Shown one piece after another: positions 1 through 9,121 of a stretch of DNA of 64,000 bases. A program made the translations under genes and the position numbers. Numbering within the stretch: position 1 is the stretch's first letter; each line of letters opens with the position of its first letter. The notes under the pieces are model-generated. The model had not been told where the DNA came from and searched no databases. It saw nothing but the letters and a program-made list of their open reading frames with translations. Origin of the DNA: JAQVSH01 sp964349835 (GTDB taxonomy: Bacteria; Bacteroidota; Bacteroidia; Bacteroidales; UBA4181); NCBI GenBank assembly GCA_964349835.1, contig CAYGID010000001.1, forward strand, positions 1 to 64,000, in the 5' to 3' direction.

Positions 1-499
1 AATCCACCTTATCTTTCAAAGAAAGAACCCCCTCGAGCGCTTGGTTGTAACGGAGTCGACTCTCAAATTTAAAAGGCAGGGTTACAATAGCTACCGTAAG
101 AATTCCTAACTCTTTAGCTCTCTGGGCTATAACCGGTGCTGCTCCGGTACCGGTACCTCCACCCATTCCGGCCGTAATAAAAACCATTTTGGTATTCCCG
201 GTGAGCAATGCATCAATCTCTTCGAGGCTGTCAATGGCACTTTGCTTACCCTTTTCGGGGTTACTTCCTGCACCCAGTCCTTCGGTGAGCTCAGCACCCA
301 ACTGCACCTTCACAGGAATGGGACTCGTCTCGAGTGCTTGCGCATCGGTATTGCAAACCACAAAGTTTACCTCGTTAATACCCTGCTTATACATGTAGTT
401 GACCGCATTATTACCGCCTCCGCCTACACCAATCACTTTAATAATGGAGGATCGGGAGGGTGTAAGGTCGAAGGTCAAATCTTGTTCGTTAGTGATCAT
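1..499 (-). CDS. ftsZ: Cell division GTPase FtsZ, N-terminal 166 residues (cut by window edge)
   Basis: FtsZ polymerises with GTP into the cytoplasmic Z-ring that organises septal wall synthesis. Reading the minus strand from the ATG at 499 gives 166 residues with no stop. The glycine-rich nucleotide segment GVGGGGNNAV lies at residues 24-33 and the tubulin signature GGGTGTG at 113-119, so the identity is certain although the gene continues past position 1. The frame is the same as ftsA, separated only by the ftsA TAG and 21 bases. No Shine-Dalgarno sequence precedes the start. It is the last gene of the dcw cluster seen here and most likely shares its transcript with ftsA and ftsQ. Confidence 0.97.
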   Translation of the reverse strand, partial: MITNEQDLTFDLTPSRSSIIKVIGVGGGGNNAVNYMYKQGINEVNFVVCNTDAQALETSPIPVKVQLGAELTEGLGAGSNPEKGKQSAIDSLEEIDALLTGNTKMVFITAGMGGGTGTGAAPVIAQRAKELGILTVAIVTLPFKFESRLRYNQALEGVLSLKDKVD

Positions 500-520
500 A
501 GCGGTAGCGATTAAAAAACT

Positions 521-1933
521 CTATTCTTTGAATTTGTCATTATTTTCCTCATCGAAAATGGCAGTAAGGTAGTTTTGCCAATTCTTGAAAGTGCGTCCCA
601 AAGGGCCATCCTTTCGCTTCGATCCCGATTCGGAAGCCTCGCCCTCAATTGAGGGAGAAACCACTGACGATGTAGCCTCAACCGAAGGTTCGGGTTGAAG
701 ACTTGAGGTAACCATAGTTTGAACAGACGGTTTGGCATAACCCAAAACCTGAGCGGAATCGTTTTTGGAGCGCTCTTCAAGAAAGTGAAAACCCTGAATC
801 AGCAGCCCGATACCTGTGGCAAACATAGGATGCTCCAACTCCTGCCCGCATTTATCGGAAACATAATTACAGGGCGACGACACCTTTACATCCATTCCGG
901 TTTGATAACGAACCAACTGTGGCAAATCTCTCAGCAGCGAACCGCCCCCCGTAAGTACAATGCCTGCATGGAGCCGATTGGCAAAGGCCGAATTCGAAAT
1001 TTCAAACATGGCTGCATCGATAATCTCCTCCATGCGAGCCTGGATGATATTTGCCAACATTTTAACCGTCACCTCTTTCTGGTCGCGACCACCAATTCCG
1101 TTTATCAAAATAATTTTATCTTCGTCGGCAAGTGAACCAAACGAAGAACCGTACTTAATCTTGAGGCTCTCGGCCTGTTTCTGGAGAATGCCGCACCCCT
1201 CCTTGATATCCTTGGTAACAACAAAGCCACCAAAAGGAATTACAGCTGCATGTTTTAGCTCACCCTCCAGAAAAACGGCGATGTCGGTAGTGCCACCTCC
1301 AATATCGAGCATAGCCACTCCCGCCTCACGCTCCTCATCGGTGAGAACCGCATCGGCCGAAGCCAAAGGCTCCAGGAACAGACGAGCCACAGAGAGATTT
1401 AACCGCTGCATGCATCGGTCGATGTTGGCGGCCGAAGTCTTCTGACACAAAACAATATTAAAATTGGCCTCAATCCGTTTACCGGTCATACCAACAGGAT
1501 TCCGAATATCGGCCTCCCCATCGACAATAAAATGCTGAGGAATAACGCATACGATCTGCTCACGCGGATCAATCGCGATACGCGACACCTCACGGTGGAG
1601 CCGCAACACATCCTCCTCAGAGATTAACATCTCAGAATCGTCGCGGTCGAAATAGCTGCGACTCTTTAAACAGCGGATATGTTGAGCGGCAATGCCCACA
1701 AAAACTTCTTTAAAGGTGAAGCCGGTCTTTTGCTGCACATCGAGCATCACCTTCTCAATGTCGCGCGCTGTCTCCTCCACATTAAGCACCATGCCGCGAC
1801 GGACCCCCCGCGACTCAGTTTTCGACACAGCCATCACCTCCACCTTTCCGGTAGGATGCTTCCTGCCCACCATGGCCACAATCTTAGTGGTTCCTATATC
1901 AATGGCAGCAATACACTCATTATTCTGAATCAT
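521..1933 (-). CDS. ftsA: Cell division protein FtsA (actin-like FtsZ tether)
   Basis: FtsA is an actin-fold ATPase that anchors FtsZ filaments to the inner membrane and recruits later division proteins. From the ATG at 1933 the product is 470 residues. It starts MIQNNEC and has phosphate loop 1 DIGTTK near residue 10, the phosphate 2 motif GGGTTD, and GGGS in the adenosine region. The C-terminus, after a low-complexity Ser/Glu/Pro linker, is a short amphipathic segment (FKNWQNYL) of the kind that binds membrane. An earlier ATG at 1978 overlaps the ftsQ stop as ATGA and would add 15 residues; I prefer 1933 because homologues begin shortly before the DIGTTK motif. The segment between the two ATGs is an imperfect duplication, listed separately. 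Confidence 0.95.
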   Translation of the reverse strand: MIQNNECIAAIDIGTTKIVAMVGRKHPTGKVEVMAVSKTESRGVRRGMVLNVEETARDIEKVMLDVQQKTGFTFKEVFVGIAAQHIRCLKSRSYFDRDDSEMLISEEDVLRLHREVSRIAIDPREQIVCVIPQHFIVDGEADIRNPVGMTGKRIEANFNIVLCQKTSAANIDRCMQRLNLSVARLFLEPLASADAVLTDEEREAGVAMLDIGGGTTDIAVFLEGELKHAAVIPFGGFVVTKDIKEGCGILQKQAESLKIKYGSSFGSLADEDKIILINGIGGRDQKEVTVKMLANIIQARMEEIIDAAMFEISNSAFANRLHAGIVLTGGGSLLRDLPQLVRYQTGMDVKVSSPCNYVSDKCGQELEHPMFATGIGLLIQGFHFLEERSKNDSAQVLGYAKPSVQTMVTSSLQPEPSVEATSSVVSPSIEGEASESGSKRKDGPLGRTFKNWQNYLTAIFDEENNDKFKE

Positions 1934-1978
1934 AGTCCTGTTATTATAGCCGGTTGCATACTCATTATTCTGCATCAT
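1915..1978 (-). repeat. Duplicated translation start of ftsA
   Basis: On the minus strand the 19 bases from 1978 to 1960 (ATGATGCAGAATAATGAGT) recur at 1933 to 1915 with a single difference. They are offset by exactly 45 bases, so both copies are in the ftsA frame. Each encodes M(M/I)QNNE. The first copy overlaps the ftsQ stop codon (ATGA). The gene therefore has two in-frame start regions of nearly identical sequence. Confidence 0.8.
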
Positions 1979-2781
1979 AAAGCCGATTTTGGTGTGCAAA
2001 CAACTTGTCCTTTATATATTACATTAATTTTTTCGTATCGGTTCCACCCCAGAGAAGGTAATGCTTTATCGTAAAAAATTTGCAAACGTCGAAACTTTTC
2101 TTGCATAAAATCGGCATTACCAAACTCTATTACCTGCGATCCTACCCTGGGAATCAGTTGCATATTGCTTTCGTGGGTCACATAGACCTGTTCTATTTGC
2201 GAACTCCAGAATTTTGACTCCTCTACAAACGAAGCCAATCTGTAGAGTTGGAAAAGCTGTTCCAGTGCCGGCGATTTTGTTCTTTGCACCGTATCGGCCA
2301 CAGAGACCAATCGATTTGTAGGGCGATAATCAATATTCCCCGAAGCCGCCAATACATAAGAGTAAAATACGGGCGGAGGATTCACCACAAACCCTTCGCG
2401 GTCGAGATAAAAAGAGTCGCCGTAACGGTTAAATACCCGCACCAGGGGCGACCTGTACTCCACCTCAATGCAAAGAACGCCCGAAACTGTTTTATACACA
2501 TCGGCCCGTTTCACATACGAATGGGCCAACATGCGCTTTTCCAGTTTCCCGGTATGTAAGGTATCAAGCAGGCACCCTTTTAACCGCGCTTTAGTGATAC
2601 CCATGAGCAGAAATACCCGGTCGACCGAGGAGGCCGACTGAAGAACCCCCTGACCCGATACAAACACCTCAACCGCCGAACAACTCTTGCCCTCGCTTCT
2701 CAAAGCCACATGGTTCCACGAAATATACAGATACCCGCAGATCAAAACAAAGGATGCAACGTATAAAATCCGGCGCCACAT
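1975..2781 (-). CDS. ftsQ: Divisome protein FtsQ/DivIB-type (POTRA)
   Basis: This is a 268-residue bitopic membrane protein. Residues 5-23 form a single hydrophobic segment behind a short basic N-terminus, followed by a periplasmic part with the POTRA-like beginning (AVEVFVSGQG near residue 37) and a FtsQ-type region (KRADVYKTVSGVLCIEVEYRSP). FtsQ links the FtsL/FtsB pair to the septal synthase in the periplasm. Sequence identity within this family is low, so position supports the call: it lies between murC and ftsA, as in other Bacteroidota. It starts 9 bases after the murG-murC stop and overlaps the upstream possible ftsA ATG. Confidence 0.88.
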   Translation of the reverse strand: MWRRILYVASFVLICGYLYISWNHVALRSEGKSCSAVEVFVSGQGVLQSASSVDRVFLLMGITKARLKGCLLDTLHTGKLEKRMLAHSYVKRADVYKTVSGVLCIEVEYRSPLVRVFNRYGDSFYLDREGFVVNPPPVFYSYVLAASGNIDYRPTNRLVSVADTVQRTKSPALEQLFQLYRLASFVEESKFWSSQIEQVYVTHESNMQLIPRVGSQVIEFGNADFMQEKFRRLQIFYDKALPSLGWNRYEKINVIYKGQVVCTPKSAL

Positions 2782-2790
2782 AGTACAAAC

Positions 2791-5259
2791 TTATGATATT
2801 CCGTACTTCTCACAAAGAAAAGCGGTAATGGGTTGAACCAACGTGTCGATATCTCCGGCACCAAAGGTAATTAAAACATCGGGATCGTGGGTAGCAAGCC
2901 ACGGCATTACCTCCGATTTAGAAACCAGATATTTGTCGGGAATAGTGACCTTATCGAAAATCACCGACGAAGTAACCCCTTCTATGGGCAATTCGCGCGC
3001 CGGGTAAATGTCGAGCAGAACCAGCGTATCCAGCAATGACAGGCTCGAAGCAAAACCCTCGGCAAAGCTGGCAGTACGCGAAAAGAGATGGGGTTGAAAA
3101 ATAGCCGTTATGCGCCTTCCCGGATAGTGCGCCCTCACCGATTCGATGGTAAAACGCAACTCCTCTGGATGATGGGCATAATCGTCGATATAGACCACCG
3201 GGCCTTTTAGCTGGAGATCGAACCTCCGCTTCACGCCACAGAATGAAGAGAGAGCTCGCTTCAGGCAATCGGAATCGACTCCTAACAAGAGTGCCACCGC
3301 AGAGGCTCCCACAGCATTCTCCATATTGACCCAACCGGGAACTCCCAACCGAACCTCTCCAATACTGCCCCAGGGAGTAATAAACTCGGCCACCGAAACG
3401 CCCTCTTCAATCCGCAAATTGCGGGCGTAAAAATGGGTCTGGGCATTCTGCAGCGAATAGGTATAACAGGCATGGTTCTTCGGGAGCAACACTTCGGCAC
3501 CCTCCTTCACAACCAGAATCCCACCCGGAACCAGCCGATTGGCGAAGTCGGAAAAGGCCTCCTTCACACTTTGATGCGTTCCGTAAATATCCAGATGGTC
3601 GGCATCGGTCGAAGAGATCAGGGCTATATAAGGCGACAACTGCAAAAACGAACGATCGAATTCATCGGCCTCCACCACAACATAGGCCGACGATTCGTTC
3701 AACAACAAATTGGTGTCGTAATTTTTGGAAATCCCACCCAGAAAAGCATCGCACCCCAGCGGGCTTTCGGTAAGCAAATGAGCAGTAATGGTTGAGATGG
3801 TGGTTTTCCCATGCGTGCCGGCAATGGCCACCCCCATCTTACTACGGGTAATGTCGCCCAATGCGGCTGCCCTCTTTAAGAGAGGGAAACCAGCCTCCTT
3901 AAACCAGGTTAGCTCCTTGTGCCCTTGAGGGATAGCCGGAGTATAGATTACTCGACAGCGGCGTGGGTACTTACCAAATACCGCCGGAATTGCCGAAGGA
4001 TCGTCGGTATAATGAATCGAAATCCCCTCACTCACCAACTGTCGGGTTAAAGGGGTTTCCACCCGGTCGTATCCATACACCTTGCAGCCGTAATAACGGT
4101 AATAGCGGGCAAGTGCACTCATCCCGATTCCCCCGATGCCCAAAAAATAGAGTGAATCAACCGACAAACGAAAGATCTCGTCGGCAATTCTATCGGCAGC
4201 ATGCGGTTTAGCCAAAGAACGTATTTGAACCGAAAGTGCCTCCATCCGACCCGTTTGTGCAAGCAGGTCGGTAACCGTTGGCCAAAGCTGTTGCATAGCA
4301 GAGGCATCCGATACCATTACAGCAGCCTCCTTCGTTACGAGCGCTTGTGCATTTTTGGATTGGTGATCTTCGGCCACATTGGGCGAAGGAATCAATACAA
4401 CCGGTTTGCCCACAAAACAGAGCTCCGAAATGGTGCCGGCTCCGGCACGCGAAACAATAATATCAGCGGCCGCATAGGCCATATCCATGCGCGAAATAAA
4501 ACTGCAGACCGTTACAGAGGGGTTGTCGGAAGCCCGCAACCGAGCCTGCTCGTAATAGAGAGATCCCGTTTGCCAAACGACATGAACCCCCGAAGGAATA
4601 GCTCCCAAAACCCCCTCCAAAGCCTTATTGATGGTACGGGCGCCAAGGCTTCCGCCTAATACCAATACCACCTTTGCACTACTCTCGATACCAAAGAAGG
4701 TACGCCCCTCGATTGCGGAGGGCAAACCCCTCTCGATTTCACTCCTCACCGGATTACCGGTGTAGAGGATGGTCTTTGAAGGAAAAAATCGATCCATACC
4801 CTCATAAGCAACACAGATGCGCCTGGCACTACGAGCCAACCAACGGTTGGTGACGCCGGCGTACGAATTCTGCTCCTGAATCAGGGTGGGAATCTTCATC
4901 CAAGCGGCTACCCTCAAAAGAGGGGCGCTCGCATAGCCTCCCACACCCACTACCACATCGGGACGGAATTTTCTCAGCAGCCTCCATACAAAAAATAGAC
5001 TCACAAGCAAATACCATACTACCAATATATTCGTCGGCGAAAGCGACCGTTTCAGACCTCTGACAGGCAGTCCGGTAATGGCATAACCCGCAGCCGGAAC
5101 CCGTTCCATCTCCATTCGTCCTCTGGCGCCCACAAACAGGATATCGGCGGCCGGATCCTTTTTTCGGATGGCGTTGGCAATGGAAAGAGCCGGGAAAATA
5201 TGGCCTCCGGTACCTCCCCCGCCAATCATAACCCTTATAGCGTGCTTCTTATTATTCAT
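2791..5259 (-). CDS. murG-murC: MurG-MurC fusion: lipid II GlcNAc transferase joined to UDP-MurNAc:L-alanine ligase
   Basis: One uninterrupted frame of 822 residues carries two enzymes normally made separately. Residues 1-363 are MurG: GGGGTGGH at 13-20 (diphosphate and UDP-GlcNAc loop), the hydrophobic membrane-associated stretch around 78-95, and the GAGT/SELCF/KP UDP-binding region at 273-286. Residues 368-822 are MurC: the nucleotide-binding turn GIGGIGMSA at 374-382, ATP loop GTHGKTT at 481-487, EADEFDRSF at 530-538, and DDYAHHP at 692-698 from the C-terminal ligase domain. MurG makes lipid II at the cytoplasmic membrane face; MurC adds the first amino acid to UDP-MurNAc in the cytoplasm. 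The join near 4155-4170 has no stop and MurC has no methionine before its dinucleotide-fold motif, although a TTG lies at the join. Start: the ATG at 5259 overlaps the ftsW stop by eight bases. The frame is open up to an ATG at 5331 inside ftsW, but family alignment favours 5259. Confidence 0.93.
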   Translation of the reverse strand: MNNKKHAIRVMIGGGGTGGHIFPALSIANAIRKKDPAADILFVGARGRMEMERVPAAGYAITGLPVRGLKRSLSPTNILVVWYLLVSLFFVWRLLRKFRPDVVVGVGGYASAPLLRVAAWMKIPTLIQEQNSYAGVTNRWLARSARRICVAYEGMDRFFPSKTILYTGNPVRSEIERGLPSAIEGRTFFGIESSAKVVLVLGGSLGARTINKALEGVLGAIPSGVHVVWQTGSLYYEQARLRASDNPSVTVCSFISRMDMAYAAADIIVSRAGAGTISELCFVGKPVVLIPSPNVAEDHQSKNAQALVTKEAAVMVSDASAMQQLWPTVTDLLAQTGRMEALSVQIRSLAKPHAADRIADEIFRLSVDSLYFLGIGGIGMSALARYYRYYGCKVYGYDRVETPLTRQLVSEGISIHYTDDPSAIPAVFGKYPRRCRVIYTPAIPQGHKELTWFKEAGFPLLKRAAALGDITRSKMGVAIAGTHGKTTISTITAHLLTESPLGCDAFLGGISKNYDTNLLLNESSAYVVVEADEFDRSFLQLSPYIALISSTDADHLDIYGTHQSVKEAFSDFANRLVPGGILVVKEGAEVLLPKNHACYTYSLQNAQTHFYARNLRIEEGVSVAEFITPWGSIGEVRLGVPGWVNMENAVGASAVALLLGVDSDCLKRALSSFCGVKRRFDLQLKGPVVYIDDYAHHPEELRFTIESVRAHYPGRRITAIFQPHLFSRTASFAEGFASSLSLLDTLVLLDIYPARELPIEGVTSSVIFDKVTIPDKYLVSKSEVMPWLATHDPDVLITFGAGDIDTLVQPITAFLCEKYGIS

Positions 5260-6433
5260 GATGTTCTGCAGCCAATTGTGCTTTTTTTTCGGACTCCCTG
5301 CTAACACTAAGCAAAATACCCATCGACACACAGGTAAAAACTAACGAAGAACCTCCCCAGCTCACCAGCGGAAGCGTTTGACCGGTAACCGGACCCAGCC
5401 CCACAGCCACCATCATATTAAACATGGCCGTGCTCACCACATTCAATGTCATAGCCAGAGCCAGAAAGGCCTGAAAGGTGCGCTCGCTGGCTCGCACCAT
5501 CACCACAGCCCTGGCCAACAACCCCCAATAAAGCACCATAAGAACCAATGCCCCTGCCAAGCCATACTCTTCAACAATAATGGCAAAAATAAAGTCGTTG
5601 TACGACTGCGGCAGCAGCGCACGCTGCACACTGTTGCCCGGACCTTTCCCAATAAGCTCCGACGACGCTATGGCAATCAATGCCTGTTCGCGCTGATAGT
5701 CGGAACCCCGACTGTCGTACTCTGCATCGCCAACACCCAGCCGATTCAGCCAGGTATGCACCCTGCCGGTTACGGCAGGAATCTCAATGTTGGCCTTCTC
5801 TAACAACAGAGCCGTTCCAACGAAACCGCCAAACAGGGTAACCCCCAGTAAAATCACAATAAGAATATGTCTAAACTTAGCCGCTCCTATAAACAGAAGG
5901 ATCAAACAATTAAAACCAAGAATAAACGCTGTGCTCAAATTGGCAGGGAAAATCAACGCAGCCACAACAGCCACTGGAATCATGATCGGCAAAAATCCGG
6001 TTTTCCAATCGCGAATATATTCCCTTCGAGCCGACAACTCCCTTGCCACATACATCAGTAGCACAATCTTTGCAAAATCGGACGACTGAAACGAAAAATT
6101 GATGCCGGGCAGAGTGAGCCATCGTGAGGCATCGTTAATGCTGGTACCCATAAAAAGCGTAATAATGAGCAGAGGAACCGAGAAGACCATCAGAAAGAGA
6201 GAGCCGGCCCGCCAATAACGACTGGGAACGTGGTGAAACGCGTAGATTGCAAGCAGGCCCATCAACAAAACGGTGACATGCTTCACCATCACAAAGCTGA
6301 TATCTCCCCCGTGGCGGGCATATGCCATGGCATCGCTCGAGCTGTAGACCGCCAGAACCGAGCAGATCATGAGGGCAAATAAAATTGACCACACGTATTT
6401 GTCGCCCTTAAATAGTTTCGTCAGCCTCTCCAT
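5252..6433 (-). CDS. ftsW: SEDS-family septal glycosyltransferase / lipid II polymerase FtsW
   Basis: This polytopic membrane protein of 393 residues has about ten hydrophobic segments. FtsW polymerises lipid II at the septum together with the class B penicillin-binding protein FtsI, which is in the same cluster. Recognisable SEDS features are NDASRWLTLPG, the large periplasmic loop with GKGPGNSVQRALLPQSYNDFIF, and the C-terminal PLVSWGGSSL motif. RodA is the alternative within the family, but the position between murD and murG identifies FtsW. It starts six bases after the murD stop, and its end overlaps the start of murG-murC. Confidence 0.96.
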   Translation of the reverse strand: MERLTKLFKGDKYVWSILFALMICSVLAVYSSSDAMAYARHGGDISFVMVKHVTVLLMGLLAIYAFHHVPSRYWRAGSLFLMVFSVPLLIITLFMGTSINDASRWLTLPGINFSFQSSDFAKIVLLMYVARELSARREYIRDWKTGFLPIMIPVAVVAALIFPANLSTAFILGFNCLILLFIGAAKFRHILIVILLGVTLFGGFVGTALLLEKANIEIPAVTGRVHTWLNRLGVGDAEYDSRGSDYQREQALIAIASSELIGKGPGNSVQRALLPQSYNDFIFAIIVEEYGLAGALVLMVLYWGLLARAVVMVRASERTFQAFLALAMTLNVVSTAMFNMMVAVGLGPVTGQTLPLVSWGGSSLVFTCVSMGILLSVSRESEKKAQLAAEHHE

Positions 6434-6438
6434 AAGCG

Positions 6439-7791
6439 CTATAACTCTTTAACGATCAATTTGAACTGTCGTCCCCTGTCTTCATAATTCTCAAAGAGAT
6501 CAAAACTGGCACAGGCGGGCGAAAGGAGAACCGTATCGCCGGGTTGCGCCAGCCGATAGGCGGCTGCCACTGCCTCTTTCATGGAGAAGGCCTCCTCGAT
6601 TGCCGGAATCTTGCCGGAAAACGATTTCATCAGTTTGGAATTGTCTTTTCCGAGACACACCAGAGCCCTCACCTTATAAACCAACGGGTAGAGATCGGCA
6701 TAATCGTTGCCTTTATCGGTTCCACCGGCAATCCAAACCACCGGCGTCTTCATGCATTCTAACGCATACCAAACCGAATTGACATTGGTGGCCTTTGAGT
6801 CGTTTATATAGGCAACGCCCCGAACCGTAAGCACCGATTCTAAACGATGTTCAACACCCTGAAATTCAGAGAGGCTGTTGCGGATAGTCTCCTTGCGGAT
6901 CTGCAGAACGCCCCCCGCCAGACCTGCCGCCATCGAGTTATAGGTATTGTGCCGCCCCTTGAGCGAAAGTTCCGACAGAGGCATAGAAAACGAATCACCG
7001 GGCAAATCGAGTACCAGATTTTCGCCATCGAGATAGCCTCCGGGCGACTCCCGACGCTCTACAGAGAACGGAAGTTGCTGCGCCGTAAGCACGATGGTTT
7101 CCAACGCCTTCACAGTCACCTCATCGTCCGAACAGAAGATAAAACACTCATCACGGGTCAGATTCTGCAAAATGCGCATTTTGGCGTCGATATAATTCTG
7201 GAACTGATACCCATACCTATCGAGGTGATCGGGAGTGATATTAAGCAGAATGGCTATATCGGCCTTAAATTCGAACATCGAATCCAACTGAAACGAACTC
7301 AACTCCAACACATAATAGTCGAACTGCTCCTCTGCCACCTGTCCTGCAAAACTCTTGCCCACATTCCCTGCCAGCCCCACATTGAGACCGGCATTTTTCA
7401 TCATATAGTAAATAAGGCTGGTGGTTGTGGTTTTCCCGTTGCTGCCGGTAATACAGATCTTTTTTGCATGGGTGTAACGAGCGGCAAACTCAATCTCCGA
7501 AATCACAGGAATACCGGCCTCTCTCACCCGCACCATTACAGGGAGGGTATCGGCAATTCCAGGGCTTTTTACAATCTCATCGGCGGTAAGAATCACTTCT
7601 AACGTATGCTGATTCTCTTCGTAGGGCACAGCATATTTTTGGAGCCAAGATTTATATTGCGGTTTAATGGGCCCCTTGTCTGAGACAAAGACATCGAAGC
7701 CCTTTACCGAGGCCAGCACGGCCGCCCCGGCACCGCTCTCACCGGCACCCAAAACCACAATCCGCCTTCTATTCTCATCACGATTCTGCAT
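6439..7791 (-). CDS. murD: UDP-N-acetylmuramoyl-L-alanine:D-glutamate ligase MurD
   Basis: MurD adds D-glutamate to UDP-MurNAc-L-Ala in the cytoplasm using ATP. From the ATG at 7791 the protein is 450 residues, typical for the family. An N-terminal Rossmann turn GAGESG lies at 15-20, the ATP loop GSNGKTTTT at 116-124, and the ligase-family segment HRLE with INDSKATN follows in the C-terminal half. The frame stays open for 23 codons upstream into mraY, but the ATG at 7791 lies 11 bases after the mraY stop and directly precedes the Rossmann motif. It is the third Mur ligase domain in this cluster after MurE and the MurC half of the fusion; MurF is not encoded here. Confidence 0.96.
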   Translation of the reverse strand: MQNRDENRRRIVVLGAGESGAGAAVLASVKGFDVFVSDKGPIKPQYKSWLQKYAVPYEENQHTLEVILTADEIVKSPGIADTLPVMVRVREAGIPVISEIEFAARYTHAKKICITGSNGKTTTTSLIYYMMKNAGLNVGLAGNVGKSFAGQVAEEQFDYYVLELSSFQLDSMFEFKADIAILLNITPDHLDRYGYQFQNYIDAKMRILQNLTRDECFIFCSDDEVTVKALETIVLTAQQLPFSVERRESPGGYLDGENLVLDLPGDSFSMPLSELSLKGRHNTYNSMAAGLAGGVLQIRKETIRNSLSEFQGVEHRLESVLTVRGVAYINDSKATNVNSVWYALECMKTPVVWIAGGTDKGNDYADLYPLVYKVRALVCLGKDNSKLMKSFSGKIPAIEEAFSMKEAVAAAYRLAQPGDTVLLSPACASFDLFENYEDRGRQFKLIVKEL

Positions 7792-7802
7792 CTTCACTCC
7801 CT

Positions 7803-9110
7803 TTATCGTATTTTCAAAGTAATCACTGTAATAGCCGCTAACATAAATGCCACAATCCAAAATCGGGCAACAATTTTGGGTTCCGGATAACCCACCTTCT
7901 GAAAATGGTGGTGCAGGGGTGCCATCTTGAATATTCGCCGCCCCTGGCCATAACGGATGCGGGTATACTTAAAGTACCATACCTGAATCAATACAGATAG
8001 ATTCTCTACCACAAAAATCCCGCAAAGGATAGGAATCAGCAGCTCTTTCCTGATTAATATGGCGGTAACCGCCACAATCCCGCCAATCGATAAACTGCCG
8101 GTATCGCCCATAAAGACTTGCGCAGGGTAGGTATTGTACCACAGAAAACCGATGGTGGCTCCCATAAAAGCGCTGATAAAGACTACCATCTCGCCGGTAG
8201 CCGGAAGATACATGATATTCAGATAGTTAGAAATAATAATATTGCCCGAAACATAGGCCAGAACCCACAAGGTGCCACCTACAATGGCCGAGGTTCCTGC
8301 TGCCAGCCCATCGAGGCCGTCGGTGAGGTTGGCGCCGTTCGACACCGCAGTGATAATAAAAATTACAATCAACACCACCACCAGCCAGGTCCACTTATCG
8401 GCCACCTCCTCGCCCAGAAAGGCGAGAATCGAGTGGTAATCAAACTCATTATTCTTAAAAAAAGGAATGGTTGTGGTTGTCGACTTTACATCGACATAGC
8501 CGCGCGGCACCGAAAAACCGGGAGTATTGGCCGAACCGGACTCGCTCGAAAACTCAGAAGTCTGCGACAATTGCGAGGGCGAAACAACAGCCGGAACCGA
8601 CACTACAGAGACTGGCGCACTAGAGGCAGGCTGGCGCACTACAATGTCGTTGTGAAAATAGATGGCCAAACCCACAATAATTCCCAGGCTGATTTGCCCC
8701 AACATTTTAAACTTCCCATGCAGGCCGGCCTTGTTCTTTTTAAACACTTTAATGTAGTCGTCGAGAAAACCTATAAAACCAAGCCAAACTGTGGTAATCA
8801 ATAGCAAGATGATGTAAATATTGGTTAAATCGCAAAGCAGGATGACCGGCACCAACAAAGAGAAAAGAATTATCAACCCACCCATGGTAGGGGTACCCTG
8901 CTTGCTCATCTGCCCTTCGAGACCCAGATTCCGGATGGGTTCGCCAACCTGTTTGCGCTGTAGCATAAAAATGATATACCGTCCAAAAAAGAGCGAAATC
9001 ATCAATGCCATAATCACAGCAACAGCCGAACGAAATGTGATATATTGAAACATACCGGCACCCGGAACATCGAATGCCTCATCGAGATATCTGAACAAAT
9101 AGTATAACAT
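7803..9110 (-). CDS. mraY: Phospho-N-acetylmuramoyl-pentapeptide transferase MraY, with long variable insert
   Basis: MraY transfers phospho-MurNAc-pentapeptide to undecaprenyl phosphate, making lipid I in the inner membrane. The 435-residue protein has the polytopic pattern and the motifs GTPTMGG (72-78), FLDDY (115-119, catalytic Asp pair), NLTDGLDG (261-268) and a C-terminal LHHHFQ motif. Between about residues 155 and 225 is an additional segment rich in Ser, Pro and Val, then TTTTIPFFKNN. Bacteroidota MraY proteins carry an insert here, but this one looks longer and more repetitive than the versions I know. It lies 11 bases after murE and 11 before murD. Confidence 0.95.
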   Translation of the reverse strand: MLYYLFRYLDEAFDVPGAGMFQYITFRSAVAVIMALMISLFFGRYIIFMLQRKQVGEPIRNLGLEGQMSKQGTPTMGGLIILFSLLVPVILLCDLTNIYIILLLITTVWLGFIGFLDDYIKVFKKNKAGLHGKFKMLGQISLGIIVGLAIYFHNDIVVRQPASSAPVSVVSVPAVVSPSQLSQTSEFSSESGSANTPGFSVPRGYVDVKSTTTTIPFFKNNEFDYHSILAFLGEEVADKWTWLVVVLIVIFIITAVSNGANLTDGLDGLAAGTSAIVGGTLWVLAYVSGNIIISNYLNIMYLPATGEMVVFISAFMGATIGFLWYNTYPAQVFMGDTGSLSIGGIVAVTAILIRKELLIPILCGIFVVENLSVLIQVWYFKYTRIRYGQGRRIFKMAPLHHHFQKVGYPEPKIVARFWIVAFMLAAITVITLKIR

Positions 9111-9121
9111 GGCCCTATAGT

